Origin: Paenibacillus sp. KS-LC4
GTDB lineage: Bacteria; Bacillota; Bacilli; Paenibacillales; Paenibacillaceae
Length of the DNA: 64,000 bases
Reading direction: 5' to 3'
Assembly: GCF_036894955.1 (NCBI RefSeq)
Contig: NZ_CP145905.1
Span: 1,247,501-1,311,500, forward strand
The translations under genes were made by a program, and so were the position numbers. This document shows positions 1 to 8,491 of this stretch, one piece after another. The notes below the pieces were generated by a model, which was not told the DNA's origin, ran no database searches, and saw nothing but the letters and a program-made list of their open reading frames with translations. The first letter of the stretch is position 1. Every line of letters starts with the position of its first letter.

Positions 1-282
1 TGGCTGCAGCTGCTGCAAGGCGTCTCCTTTGTGCTTTTTTATGCGGCTTCGATTCAATATTTGTATGCGATTATTCCTGAGGAATGGAAGGCAACGGGGC
101 AGACGGTGCTGGCGGTATTGCTGTTTGGAGTATCCAGCATCGTATCGGCAACCTTCGGGGGATGGTTCATGGATCAGTACGGCGGGGCGAAGCTTTACGG
201 GACGATGGCGCTCTGGTCGCTTGCTGCCATGCTGCTATGTCTGTTCATTAGGCGGAAACAGAAGAAAGGGGACCTTGCTTAA
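1..282 (+). CDS. MFS transporter, C-terminal part (gene starts outside window)
   Basis: The reading frame is open from the first base and ends at 282, giving the last 93 residues of an integral membrane protein. Visible are three hydrophobic segments, a short cytoplasmic loop carrying PEEWKATGQT, the motif GGWFMDQYGG and a basic RRKQKK tail. This arrangement fits the last three helices of a major facilitator superfamily transporter of the LacY/3-phenylpropionate-like type. The substrate cannot be inferred from the tail. The stop codon lies inside a terminator-like hairpin. The following gene is on the other strand, so this is the end of its transcription unit. Confidence 0.75.
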   Translation, partial: WLQLLQGVSFVLFYAASIQYLYAIIPEEWKATGQTVLAVLLFGVSSIVSATFGGWFMDQYGGAKLYGTMALWSLAAMLLCLFIRRKQKKGDLA

Positions 283-291
283 CGGTCCCCT
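267..291 (+). terminator. Terminator-like hairpin overlapping the MFS stop codon
   Basis: An 8-bp stem (AGGGGACC / GGTCCCCT) with a 9-nt loop brackets the stop codon and is followed by a T-rich but interrupted tract. The weak U-run makes efficiency uncertain. It separates the transporter from the convergent minus-strand lipoprotein gene. Confidence 0.5.
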
Positions 292-363
292 CTCTTCATT
301 GTTGCGTTGCATCAGCATATATAATAGAAGAGTTTTTTTGATTCATAACGATAAGGCAAGACT

Positions 364-1071
364 TTATGGTATTTTTCTGGATTGAATCGGCTTTGGCATT
401 TGCTTGCCGCCGATAAATTGATGTTTCACCAAAGTATTAAAAGCATCGACATGCGGCGTCAGCGGTCGTCCGCCCCAAGACTCCACCGCATAATCATTCA
501 TTTGGTTCACAAAATCCATATTGGCGGATATGTGCACCTCCTGCACCATGGGAGCGAGCTCGCGAATACGCTTGGCGATCGTCTGTTTAAGCTCTGGCGA
601 CAGCTCATTGTGGTCGTTGACTGAGAAATACGACTGATAGGGCTTGACGAGCAGACGATTGTCCTCAAGCGGGCTGACACGGCTTGTGTTGTAGGCATCC
701 TCCGGCTTCCCGCCGTTCAGTTGCTCCCGATTGCCGCCAGCGCCTCTTGTGCCAACAGCGGTCCAATCAAGCACAATACCGACATAAGCGTTTTTGTCTG
801 TCAGTATGACGTTCGCCGAGGCAACGCCATTTAAAGCCGTCACCTTTTTCGAGAGGGTATTGCTGTATTCAAAAAAAGCATTGTCATGCTGATGCGGATT
901 GCTTGTCGTCGTGCCATACATTTTGCTGCCCAGCATTTTTGGATCGCCGGCTTGTCTGCTGCCATAATCGTAGTCGCTGTTTTGTACCCGCTGCTCGTAG
1001 TTGCAGGCAGTAGTTGAGCAAACGAGAAGTGCGGCGCATAATAACGCATGAAGCATTCGATTTTTAGGCAT
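364..1071 (-). CDS. YhcN/YlaJ-family sporulation lipoprotein
   Basis: This 235-aa protein has a lipoprotein signal sequence with the probable lipidated Cys at residue 23, then a polar, Asn/Gly-rich region and a C-terminal YhcN/YlaJ-type domain (ITALNGV-like and VILTDKNAYVGI segments followed by an HISAN-type strand). Members are forespore or spore-membrane lipoproteins made late in sporulation. The start is taken as the ATG at 1071 because GGAGG lies 7-8 nt upstream. A more upstream ATG at 1086 has no ribosome binding site. It stands alone, convergent to the MFS gene and divergent from the oxidase operon. The family call comes from sequence resemblance. Its exact role, in the inner spore membrane or in germination, is not settled for this family. 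Confidence 0.8.
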   Translation of the reverse strand: MPKNRMLHALLCAALLVCSTTACNYEQRVQNSDYDYGSRQAGDPKMLGSKMYGTTTSNPHQHDNAFFEYSNTLSKKVTALNGVASANVILTDKNAYVGIVLDWTAVGTRGAGGNREQLNGGKPEDAYNTSRVSPLEDNRLLVKPYQSYFSVNDHNELSPELKQTIAKRIRELAPMVQEVHISANMDFVNQMNDYAVESWGGRPLTPHVDAFNTLVKHQFIGGKQMPKPIQSRKIP

Positions 1072-1251
1072 TGGGATAACCTCCATTCCTGCTGTAATAA
1101 GAATAGGGTTTGTAGGGAACGATTAAATATACACAGGAAAAGCTATACAGATTTGACTTTGTGAACGGAAAGCCCGTGATTCTCGAAAAAAGCGCTTTAA
1201 AATAACGAATTTGACAGCTTTGCGAACAATTTGTGAACTCTCTGTGGAACA

Positions 1252-1280
1252 TTGACAAATAAGGGCTTCAACTTTATATT
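1252..1280 (+). promoter_or_regulatory. Sigma-A promoter for the caa3 oxidase operon
   Basis: TTGACA (1252-1257) and TATATT (1275-1280) are separated by 17 bp, close to the sigma-A consensus. It lies about 115 bp upstream of ctaC. The rest of the 325-bp gap between the divergent lipoprotein gene and ctaC shows no other gene. A symmetric AAAGCGCTTT at about 1189-1198 resembles the centre of a CcpA cre site but matches the full consensus poorly. Confidence 0.65.
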
Positions 1281-1396
1281 TAATAAGGTATTAAGGTCGC
1301 AGAAGTTGTCTTTTTTTATTAGCTTAAAACAAGCAGTTTGCCACAATTTCGGGGTGTTTACAGCTGCAAAAACGTCAAAAGTGGGGTTGATTATTG

Positions 1397-2443
1397 ATGA
1401 ATCGGTGGCAGTTTTTAAAACGGCTTACGCCGCTTCTGGCCTTGATGGTATTGGTGCTGTCAGCATGCGGACGAGCAGATTTATCCGCGCTGAATCCCCA
1501 GGGGCCCGTAGCGCAAGAGCAATTCGGATTGATGAAGCTCGCATTTTCAATCATGATTGGTGTAGTAGTGGTTGTATTTGCGCTTTGTTTGTTTGTCATT
1601 GTTCGTTTTCGCAGACGCAGAGGGGATAAGTCGATTCCCAAGCAGGTCGAAGGTAGCCACAAGCTAGAGATTATTTGGACCGTAATTCCTATTATTCTCT
1701 TGATTATTTTGGGTGTTCCTACTGTACAGTCCGTATTTAACCTGTCAAAGGATCATTCAAACGATCCAGATGCGGTTAAAGTTATCGTGACTTCACATCA
1801 GTATTGGTGGGAATTCGAGTATCCGGAGCTGGGTATTAAGACTGCACAGGAATTGGTTATTCCGAAAGGCAAGATCATTACGATTGAAGCGAAGACAGCA
1901 GACGTGCTTCACTCGTTCTGGGTACCTTCCCTTGCAGGTAAAATTGATACGAATCCTGGCGGCAATGCCAATAGAATGTACTTCTCGGCACCAAAAGAAG
2001 GCGTTTACTTGGGAAAATGCGCCGAGCTTTGCGGACCTTCCCACGGCTTGATGGATTTTAAGGTGAAATCGGTTGATGATGCATCGTTCGACCGTTGGGC
2101 AGCCGCGCTTCAAAAGCCAGTAGCAATGCCAAGCGATCCGGTAGTTGCCGCTGCTTTCGAAAGCAAATGTCTCGTTTGCCACGCTGTAGGCGACAAAGGC
2201 GGACCATTGTATCCGAACCTTACCGGTATCGGAAGTCGTGATTCCGTTGGTGGTATCCTGATTAATACAGATGATCCTAAGTACTCCAATGAAGGTTCCA
2301 CTTACGACAATCTTCATCGTTGGATTGAAAACCCGGATGACATTAAGCCAGGCAATCTGATGGGCAAGATCGATCTGACGCAGCAAGAGCTTGATGGTAT
2401 TGCGAAATACTTATCAGAATTAACATTGGATAACGAAAAATAG
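1397..2443 (+). CDS. ctaC: Cytochrome c oxidase subunit II with fused cytochrome c (caa3 type)
   Basis: This is subunit II of an aa3-type terminal oxidase; it accepts electrons on the outer face of the membrane and passes them to subunit I. A lipoprotein signal ends in LVLSAC, followed by two transmembrane hairpin helices and a cupredoxin domain. CuA ligands are visible as H172, C208, E210, C212, H216 and M219. A C-terminal cytochrome c domain carries CLVCH (C258, C261, H262) with M322 as the likely sixth heme ligand, which makes it the caa3 variant that needs no separate cytochrome c. An alternative TTG start lies one codon upstream; the ATG is preferred. First gene of ctaCDEFG. Confidence 0.95.
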   Translation: MNRWQFLKRLTPLLALMVLVLSACGRADLSALNPQGPVAQEQFGLMKLAFSIMIGVVVVVFALCLFVIVRFRRRRGDKSIPKQVEGSHKLEIIWTVIPIILLIILGVPTVQSVFNLSKDHSNDPDAVKVIVTSHQYWWEFEYPELGIKTAQELVIPKGKIITIEAKTADVLHSFWVPSLAGKIDTNPGGNANRMYFSAPKEGVYLGKCAELCGPSHGLMDFKVKSVDDASFDRWAAALQKPVAMPSDPVVAAAFESKCLVCHAVGDKGGPLYPNLTGIGSRDSVGGILINTDDPKYSNEGSTYDNLHRWIENPDDIKPGNLMGKIDLTQQELDGIAKYLSELTLDNEK

Positions 2444-2472
2444 ATCATCGTTGATGAAAAGGAGGTACCAAC

Positions 2473-4353
2473 TTGGCTCAAGGACACGCGGTTAAGCGTT
2501 ACTCTGGTCTGATGGACTGGTTAACAACGGTTGACCACAAAAAAATCGGTATTTTATATTTGATCGCCGGCGGTTTTTTCTTTCTGGTCGGTGGTTTGGA
2601 AGCACTTCTTATTCGGATTCAGCTTTGGAAGCCGCTCAATGATTTCGTTAGTGCGGATACATACAATGAGCTGATTACGATGCACGGTACGACGATGATT
2701 TTCTTGGCGGCGATGCCGATGCTGTTCGCTTTAATGAATGCGGTCGTTCCGCTGCAAATTGGCGCACGCGACGTTGCCTTTCCGTTTGTAAATGCACTTG
2801 GCTTCTGGACGTTTTTCTTCGGAGCCGTATTATTGAATGTAAGCTGGTTCACAAGCACAGGCGCACCGGCTGCAGGCTGGACGGCCTATGCACCGCTTTC
2901 AGGGCCGGCGTTTAGTACTGGACATGGGATGGATTATTATGTTCTCGGTCTTCAGATAGCCGGTATCGGTACGCTAATTGGGGGCATTAACTTCCTGGTA
3001 ACCATTATTAATATGCGTGCGCCAGGCATGACCTTTATGCGGATGCCGATGTTTACGTGGGCTTCGTTCATTACGTCAGCGCTTATTTTGTTTGCTTTCC
3101 CTGCACTTGCTGTAGGCTTGGCAGCATTGATGTTCGACAGAGTATTCGATGCCAACTTCTTCGACCCTAACAATGGCGGTAACGCTGTATTATGGGAGCA
3201 TATTTTCTGGATTTTCGGACATCCTGAGGTATATATCCTCATTTTGCCTGCCTTCGGTGTTATTTCCGAGGTAATCAGTACGTTCTCGCGTAAACGCCTG
3301 TTCGGCTACAGCTCGATGGTGTTCGCGACTATTCTGATCGGCTTTTTGGGCTTCATGGTATGGGCGCATCACATGTTTACAACGGGTCTAGGTCCTGTAG
3401 CAAACGCCTTGTTCTCCATAGCAACGATGCTGATTGCGGTACCGACAGGTATCAAAATCTTCAACTGGATCTTTACGATGTGGGGCGGCTCGATCAAGTT
3501 TACGAGTGCTAACTTGTATGCGGTTGGATTCATTCCAACCTTCGTTATGGGTGGCGTTACAGGCGTTATGCTTGCAGCTGCGCCAGCGGATTTCCAGTAT
3601 CACGATACGTATTTCGTCGTTGCGCATTTCCACTACGTTATCGTCGGCGGTCTGATTTTAGGTATTTTCTCCGGTCTTCACTACTGGTGGCCTAAAATGT
3701 TCGGTCGCATTCTGAATGAAACGCTTGGAAAATGGACGTTCTGGATGTTCTATATCGGCTTCCATCTGACATTCTTTATTCAGCATTTCCTCGGCTTGCT
3801 CGGTATGCCGCGTCGTATTTGGACGTACCTGGACGGCCTTGGATTCAATGAAATGAACCTGATTAGTACAATCGGTGCGATTATGATGGGTATTGGTACG
3901 ATTATGTTCATCCTGAACGTAGTCATTACGAATGCAAAACCACAAAATGCAGCGGATGATCCGTGGGAGGATGGCCGTACGCTGGAATGGACCATTCCAT
4001 CGCCGCCTCCGGAGTATAACTTTAAGCAAACTCCGCTTGTTCGCGGCTACGATGCTTATTGGAAAGAAAAAATGGATGGACACAAAGGCATGACACCTGC
4101 TGAGCCAATTGGCTCAATTCACATGCCATCTCCTTCTATTCTGCCGTTCACAATGTCGCTTGGCTTGTTCATTACAGGCTTTGGCCTGATGTATTCGAGA
4201 GATTGGACGTTCATTACAGAGCATATCGGCTTCTATATTGCCGGTCTTGGCCTGCTTATTACGTTCGGAAGCATGTTCCTTCGCTCGGTATATGATGATC
4301 ACGGTTTCCACATTGAGCCGGAAGAGTTGGAAGACAAGGGGGTTAAAGCATGA
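2473..4353 (+). CDS. ctaD: Cytochrome c oxidase subunit I
   Basis: This is the catalytic subunit, which binds heme a, heme a3 and CuB and reduces O2 to water while pumping protons. The 626-aa, 12-14-helix protein shows all expected ligands: H71 and H387 for heme a, H250 (with cross-linkable Y254 in HPEVY), H299 and H300 for CuB, and H385 for heme a3. Length matches Bacillus CtaD, including the C-terminal extension with extra helices. The start codon is TTG, fixed by a strong AAAAGGAGGT at 2457-2466. It follows ctaC by 29 bp and overlaps ctaE by 4 bp (ATGA), suggesting translational coupling. Confidence 0.97.
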   Translation: MAQGHAVKRYSGLMDWLTTVDHKKIGILYLIAGGFFFLVGGLEALLIRIQLWKPLNDFVSADTYNELITMHGTTMIFLAAMPMLFALMNAVVPLQIGARDVAFPFVNALGFWTFFFGAVLLNVSWFTSTGAPAAGWTAYAPLSGPAFSTGHGMDYYVLGLQIAGIGTLIGGINFLVTIINMRAPGMTFMRMPMFTWASFITSALILFAFPALAVGLAALMFDRVFDANFFDPNNGGNAVLWEHIFWIFGHPEVYILILPAFGVISEVISTFSRKRLFGYSSMVFATILIGFLGFMVWAHHMFTTGLGPVANALFSIATMLIAVPTGIKIFNWIFTMWGGSIKFTSANLYAVGFIPTFVMGGVTGVMLAAAPADFQYHDTYFVVAHFHYVIVGGLILGIFSGLHYWWPKMFGRILNETLGKWTFWMFYIGFHLTFFIQHFLGLLGMPRRIWTYLDGLGFNEMNLISTIGAIMMGIGTIMFILNVVITNAKPQNAADDPWEDGRTLEWTIPSPPPEYNFKQTPLVRGYDAYWKEKMDGHKGMTPAEPIGSIHMPSPSILPFTMSLGLFITGFGLMYSRDWTFITEHIGFYIAGLGLLITFGSMFLRSVYDDHGFHIEPEELEDKGVKA

Positions 4354-4967
4354 GTTCACATTCACATGCAGAGGGGCAGCTTCCTCATGAGCCCGAGAAA
4401 GCCACTCTTGAGGGCCGCAATAAAGTATTAGGCTTTTGGCTATTCCTTGGTGGTGAAACGGTTCTGTTCGGAACGCTGTTCTCAGCGTTCCTTGCCCTTC
4501 GCCATCAAGTGCTGGATGGACCGCAGCCGAATGAGCTGTTTAAGCTTTCGCTCGTTGCAGCAGCAACTGCTATTTTGCTTACATCAAGCTTAACTAGCGT
4601 ATTTGCTATCCAAGCGTTGCATAATCATAATGTAAAAGCGTTAATCAATTGGTTGATCGTAACCGTAGTGCTCGGACTTGGATTTCTTGGACTCGAAATT
4701 TATGAGTTTTACCACTATGTGCATGAAGGACATGGCTTTACGACAAGTGCGTTCAGTTCTTCCTTCTATACACTGGTCGGATTCCACGGCGCTCACGTTG
4801 CGTTCGGTATCGTCTGGATTTCCAGCATTATCGGGCAGTTGATGAAAAAAGGCCTTACCGTTGTTACCGCTCCTAAAGTGTATGTTGCAGGGATGTACTG
4901 GCACTTTATCGACGTAGTTTGGGTATTTATCTTCACCGTCGTTTATTTGATGGGAAAGGTGGTCTAG
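4350..4967 (+). CDS. ctaE: Cytochrome c oxidase subunit III
   Basis: This 205-aa polytopic protein has five hydrophobic helices and the subunit III signatures GETVLFGTLF, GFHGAHVAFG and YWHFIDVVWVFIF. The function of subunit III is stabilising the oxidase core and its oxygen entry path, not redox chemistry. Its ATG overlaps the ctaD stop codon. It is followed after 4 bp by the subunit IV gene, so the four structural genes form one tight translational unit. Confidence 0.95.
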   Translation: MSSHSHAEGQLPHEPEKATLEGRNKVLGFWLFLGGETVLFGTLFSAFLALRHQVLDGPQPNELFKLSLVAAATAILLTSSLTSVFAIQALHNHNVKALINWLIVTVVLGLGFLGLEIYEFYHYVHEGHGFTTSAFSSSFYTLVGFHGAHVAFGIVWISSIIGQLMKKGLTVVTAPKVYVAGMYWHFIDVVWVFIFTVVYLMGKVV

Positions 4968-4971
4968 CCAA

Positions 4972-5295
4972 ATGGCAAGCAATCACTCGACAGCTGAAGA
5001 ACAGCAGCGTCCCGTTCGCCACAACTCAGAAGGACCTAAGAAGCATGTTATTGCTTTCATTTTCTCCATATTGCTTACACTCGTAGCATTTGCTGCGGTT
5101 GCGGCTGGCGAAATCAATAAAAGCTTCATCTATATCATTATTATGGGTTGCGCTATGCTCCAAGTATTCGTACAAATGGCATTCTGGATGCATATGAAGG
5201 ACCGCGGTCACGTTTTCGCGACGATCGGCATTCTTATGGGTGTATTCATTGCATTCACGTGTATCGTTATGGCAGAATATTGGGTTTGGTGGTAA
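4972..5295 (+). CDS. ctaF: Cytochrome c oxidase subunit IV (small membrane subunit)
   Basis: This 107-aa protein has a polar N-terminal stretch and three transmembrane helices, with the family-typical segments KHVIAFIFSILLT and FWMHMKDRGH. This is the bacterial subunit IV of caa3/aa3 quinol or cytochrome oxidases, a non-catalytic subunit thought to aid assembly. The ribosome binding site AAAGGTGG lies just inside the end of ctaE. It is the last structural gene before a terminator-like hairpin that precedes ctaG. Confidence 0.92.
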   Translation: MASNHSTAEEQQRPVRHNSEGPKKHVIAFIFSILLTLVAFAAVAAGEINKSFIYIIIMGCAMLQVFVQMAFWMHMKDRGHVFATIGILMGVFIAFTCIVMAEYWVWW

Positions 5296-5314
5296 TACAG
5301 ATTTACAATTGCAC

Positions 5315-5349
5315 AGAGGAGGGTTCCCGGGTGGGTTCCCTCCTCTTTT
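5315..5349 (+). terminator. Hairpin between ctaF and ctaG (terminator or attenuator)
   Basis: A 9-bp stem (AGAGGAGGG / CCCTCCTCT) closes a 14-nt loop and is followed by only four T residues. It sits 20 bp after ctaF and 27 bp before ctaG. It could reduce expression of the assembly factor relative to the structural subunits, or protect the upstream mRNA. Confidence 0.55.
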
Positions 5350-5375
5350 GCAGAAGATAAAGGGAGGTTGCAGCC

Positions 5376-6272
5376 ATGCTTGGCCTGGAATATTTCAGTT
5401 TTGAAGAGTTGTGGACCCCATGGTACATGTTCGGTACAATTGCAGTTGTGATTTTGTATTTTTATTTGAACGGACCATGGCGGGAGAAGCACGCACCGCT
5501 TGAGGCGTCTGCAACAGGCAAGCAGCGGTTTATGTTTGTTGTTTCAGCTATTCTCTATTATTTGTGCAATGGCGGGCCGCTTAATTTCCTGGGACATTTA
5601 ATGTTCACCTTCCATATGTTCAATATGTCGATTTCGTATCTCATTGTGCCGCCAATGCTTATTTTGTCAATTCCTGCATTTATGTGGCGCAAGCTGTTTG
5701 CTTCGACAAAATGGCGTTCGCTCCATTTTCTAATGAATCCTATTGTATCGCTTCTGCTGTTTAATCTCTTGTTTTCTTTTTACCACGTTCCAGGCATTCA
5801 TGACTTTGTCATGACTCACTATACGATTCACCGTATCTATTATTTTGTTATGCTAATTGCTGCGATTATGATGTGGTGGCAGATTGCATGTCCTGTGCCG
5901 GAATGGAATCGCCTGACAGATTTGAAGAAGATGGCGTATGTTTTCGCGAATGGCATTTTGCTCACTCCCGCGTGCGCCTTAATTATATTTGCAAGCGCCC
6001 CCTTGTATGCGGTATATAATGATCCAAACGTTTGGGTTCTGGCGATGGGTTATTGTGTATCGGGTGATCCGACAAGGCTGCTTACGATGTTCGACGGCCC
6101 TCAATTTTTCAATTTAATGGATGTGGTTGAGGATCAGCAGCTTGGCGGGATCGTCATGAAGCTATTGCAAGAAGTCATGTATGGCATTATACTGGCGTAT
6201 ATATTCAAGCAATGGTACAAGCGTGAGCAAAAAGAAGACGATTTGCCTAATACCAATACAGGTACGGCATAA
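5376..6272 (+). CDS. ctaG: Cytochrome c oxidase assembly protein CtaG (caa3 type)
   Basis: This 298-aa membrane protein has about seven helices and fits the caa3_CtaG family (Bacillus CtaG, unrelated to Cox11), which is needed for formation of active caa3 oxidase, probably in copper insertion. Characteristic segments are FHMFNMSISYLIVPP, a MMWWQIACPVPEW loop and DQQLGGIVMKLLQE near the C-terminus. Histidines and methionines cluster at the membrane faces, as expected for metal handling. A GGGAGG ribosome binding site precedes the ATG. It follows the structural genes in the normal Bacillus order. Confidence 0.93.
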   Translation: MLGLEYFSFEELWTPWYMFGTIAVVILYFYLNGPWREKHAPLEASATGKQRFMFVVSAILYYLCNGGPLNFLGHLMFTFHMFNMSISYLIVPPMLILSIPAFMWRKLFASTKWRSLHFLMNPIVSLLLFNLLFSFYHVPGIHDFVMTHYTIHRIYYFVMLIAAIMMWWQIACPVPEWNRLTDLKKMAYVFANGILLTPACALIIFASAPLYAVYNDPNVWVLAMGYCVSGDPTRLLTMFDGPQFFNLMDVVEDQQLGGIVMKLLQEVMYGIILAYIFKQWYKREQKEDDLPNTNTGTA

Positions 6273-6317
6273 TAGATATACGGATTTACCATTTTACCGA
6301 TATAGGTGGGATCGACA

Positions 6318-6782
6318 TTGGATTGGTATTTTATTCTCCCAACAATAAGCACTTCGTTTATCGTTATTAGTGCGATACTCGTTGCAATCGGTTGGGGACT
6401 AATTATTAAGCGGAAGGTTGAGGCGCATAAGAAAGTAATGATTGCAGCTGCTATTGCAGCCATCATCTTCTTTATTATTTACTCCTCACGAACAATCGTT
6501 GTCGGCAATACGACATGGGGCGGACCCGACAGCATGCATCTCTATTATGTTATCTTTCTGATTTTCCATATTACGCTCGCAACGGTAGCAGCGGTATTCG
6601 GAATTACGACGCTGGTGCTGGGCTTTAAAGAAAAGTATGCCAAGCATATGAAGTGGGGACGCGTAACGTCGATCATCTGGTTTTTAACAGCGATTACTGG
6701 CGTATTTGTTTATGTACTGCTCTATTTATTGTATCCAGGCGGGCATACAAAGCCGATGATTGACGCTATATTTGGTCTATAA
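6318..6782 (+). CDS. DUF420 membrane protein (YozB-like)
   Basis: This 154-aa protein has four or five transmembrane helices and resembles the DUF420/YozB family, commonly found beside caa3 oxidase genes. Typical features are LPTISTSFIVIS near the N-terminus, conserved His residues in HLYYVIFLIFHITLA and a C-terminal YLLYPGGH. The start chosen is TTG at 6318, because ATAGGTGGG at 6303-6311 gives normal spacing. A GTG at 6306 would lie inside that ribosome binding site. Biochemical function is unknown; the genomic position suggests a part in oxidase biogenesis. A clear terminator follows. Confidence 0.82.
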   Translation: MDWYFILPTISTSFIVISAILVAIGWGLIIKRKVEAHKKVMIAAAIAAIIFFIIYSSRTIVVGNTTWGGPDSMHLYYVIFLIFHITLATVAAVFGITTLVLGFKEKYAKHMKWGRVTSIIWFLTAITGVFVYVLLYLLYPGGHTKPMIDAIFGL

Positions 6783-6802
6783 GGTCTAAAATCACGACAA
6801 CG

Positions 6803-6829
6803 AAGCCGCGAAGCTGATTCGCGGCTTTG
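6803..6829 (+). terminator. Terminator of the caa3 oxidase operon
   Basis: A perfect 10-bp stem (AAGCCGCGAA / TTCGCGGCTT) encloses a 5-nt loop. The T-tract is short, but the GC-rich stem lies 20 bp after the last gene. It separates the oxidase operon from the sensor kinase gene. Confidence 0.7.
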
Positions 6830-6850
6830 CTGTATTAAGGGGGGCTTGCT

Positions 6851-8491
6851 ATGCCTAGAGAGATTCATGCAGATGAGCTGGCGGCGCTCAAGGAAATTGC
6901 CGAAATGCTCAATTCAATGAATGATATGAAGGTCATGCTAAATGCGGTGCTGGTGAAGCTGCTTGAGGTCACGAGCTTTACGACGGGCTGGATCTTCTTG
7001 CTTGATGAGCATTCAGACAGCATATGCGCAGCGGCGCAAAATCTTCCTTCGACCCTTGCTGCAAACGATAATGAGGCGATGTGCGGAGAAGGCTGCTGGT
7101 GCACCGAAAGCTATCGGCAAAATAAGCTGAACCGCGCGGTCAACATTATTGAATGCTCACGAATCGTATATGCTGCGGAAATCAATTCCGGCGATAAAGG
7201 CGGCTTGACCCATCATGCGACGGTACCACTGAAAGCAGGGGCAGAAAGCTTTGGACTGCTGAATGCAGCGCAGGCGGGCAAGGATTTTTTTTCGAATGAG
7301 GAGCTGGCTCTACTACAGGCGGTTGCCTACCAAATAGGAACAGCAATTAAGCGTATCCGCCTATATCAGGCACAGGAGCGAAGCGCGCTGCTTTATGCGA
7401 AGCTTGGGGATGTTATTACGCGAATCCATGCTGTGCAGGACATTAGCGAGCTTCCACTTAAAGCCATAGAACATATAGCTGAAGCGTTCAATTGGCCGCA
7501 AATGGCTTTATTCGTCTATGAGCAGGATAAGCTCTCGCTTCGTGCTAATTACGATGGACGGCAGACGAGGGAAGGCTGGCAGCAGCTTGATTGTGAACAG
7601 GGAGGTCTTGTTGCCGAAGCGTTTCACCATAATCGTCTCGTCGTTGCCGTGGATAGCAAGGAGGAAACGGTTGTGCCGCTAACAGCTGCGGGGCTAAAGA
7701 CATTCTCATCAGCCGTGGCGATTCCGCTGCGAAGGGGAGGCTGTCCGTATGGTGTTTTGTTCATTAGCAGTATGGATAATGGGCAGTTCGATCATTATCC
7801 TGAGGAATTTATGTATGCGCTCGGTGAGCATTTGACGCTCAGCATTGATAATTTGAGAGTCATTGAGCAGCGCAGGGAGCTTGCTCGTATGGAGGAAAGA
7901 ATCCGAGTGGCAAGAGATTTGCATGATTCGGTGATGCAGAAAATATTTTCGATGTCCTTTATCGCTAAAGGGGCAGAAAAGATTCTTGGCGGTAAAGAGC
8001 CGATTGTGGAGCGCTCGCTTCAGGAAATTTCCAGCTTGTCGCAGGAGACGCTTGGGGAGATGCGTAGCCTTATTTGGCAGCTGCATCCGGCTGGTTTGGA
8101 GAATGGGCTGCTGCCTGCGCTTAAGCAATACGGTGAAAGGATGGAGCTTACTGTACATACGAAGGCAGAAGGGCTGAAGGAGATGCCCCGAATGCTGGAG
8201 GAGGGGCTGTGGCGAATTGGTCAGGAAGGGCTCAACAACATTCGAAAGCATGCTGGTGTGAATGAGGCCTATATTCGAATGGTGAAATCGGAGCGGGCAG
8301 TATTGCTGGAAATTGAGGATCATGGGCGAGGCTTTTCACCTGATGAGCTGAATGGACAGACGATGGGGATGCTGTCTATGCGTGAAAGAGCGGAGGCGCT
8401 CGGCGGTGAATTTATGATTCATAGTGAGATAGGGCAGCGAACGGTTATTCGAGTTAGCATGTCGCTGGCATCAGAGGAGAGCGACCGATGA
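6851..8491 (+). CDS. GAF-domain sensor histidine kinase with cysteine cluster
   Basis: This 546-aa protein has no membrane segments. Order of domains: GAF 1 (about 20-170), GAF 2 (about 185-340), HisKA_3 dimerisation domain with phosphoacceptor H358 in RDLHDSVMQ, and an HATPase_c domain with NNIRKHA and a DHGRGF box. GAF 1 contains C78, C82, C84 and C102 (C-x3-C-x-C-x17-C), which suggests an iron-sulfur or thiol redox sensor of the kind known in AirS/YhcY-type kinases; that part is inference. It overlaps its response regulator by ATGA. Its place directly after the caa3 operon suggests oxygen or redox control, but a terminator separates the two. Confidence 0.88.
   Translation: MPREIHADELAALKEIAEMLNSMNDMKVMLNAVLVKLLEVTSFTTGWIFLLDEHSDSICAAAQNLPSTLAANDNEAMCGEGCWCTESYRQNKLNRAVNIIECSRIVYAAEINSGDKGGLTHHATVPLKAGAESFGLLNAAQAGKDFFSNEELALLQAVAYQIGTAIKRIRLYQAQERSALLYAKLGDVITRIHAVQDISELPLKAIEHIAEAFNWPQMALFVYEQDKLSLRANYDGRQTREGWQQLDCEQGGLVAEAFHHNRLVVAVDSKEETVVPLTAAGLKTFSSAVAIPLRRGGCPYGVLFISSMDNGQFDHYPEEFMYALGEHLTLSIDNLRVIEQRRELARMEERIRVARDLHDSVMQKIFSMSFIAKGAEKILGGKEPIVERSLQEISSLSQETLGEMRSLIWQLHPAGLENGLLPALKQYGERMELTVHTKAEGLKEMPRMLEEGLWRIGQEGLNNIRKHAGVNEAYIRMVKSERAVLLEIEDHGRGFSPDELNGQTMGMLSMRERAEALGGEFMIHSEIGQRTVIRVSMSLASEESDR

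Noticed and set aside
1187..1200. cre site upstream of ctaC
   Set aside because: The central AAGCGCTT is suggestive, but three fixed consensus positions mismatch. It is only noted in the promoter entry.
7709..8323. 204-codon minus-strand frame inside the histidine kinase gene
   Set aside because: It is antisense to a well-supported HisKA/HATPase coding region and has no domain or ribosome binding site.
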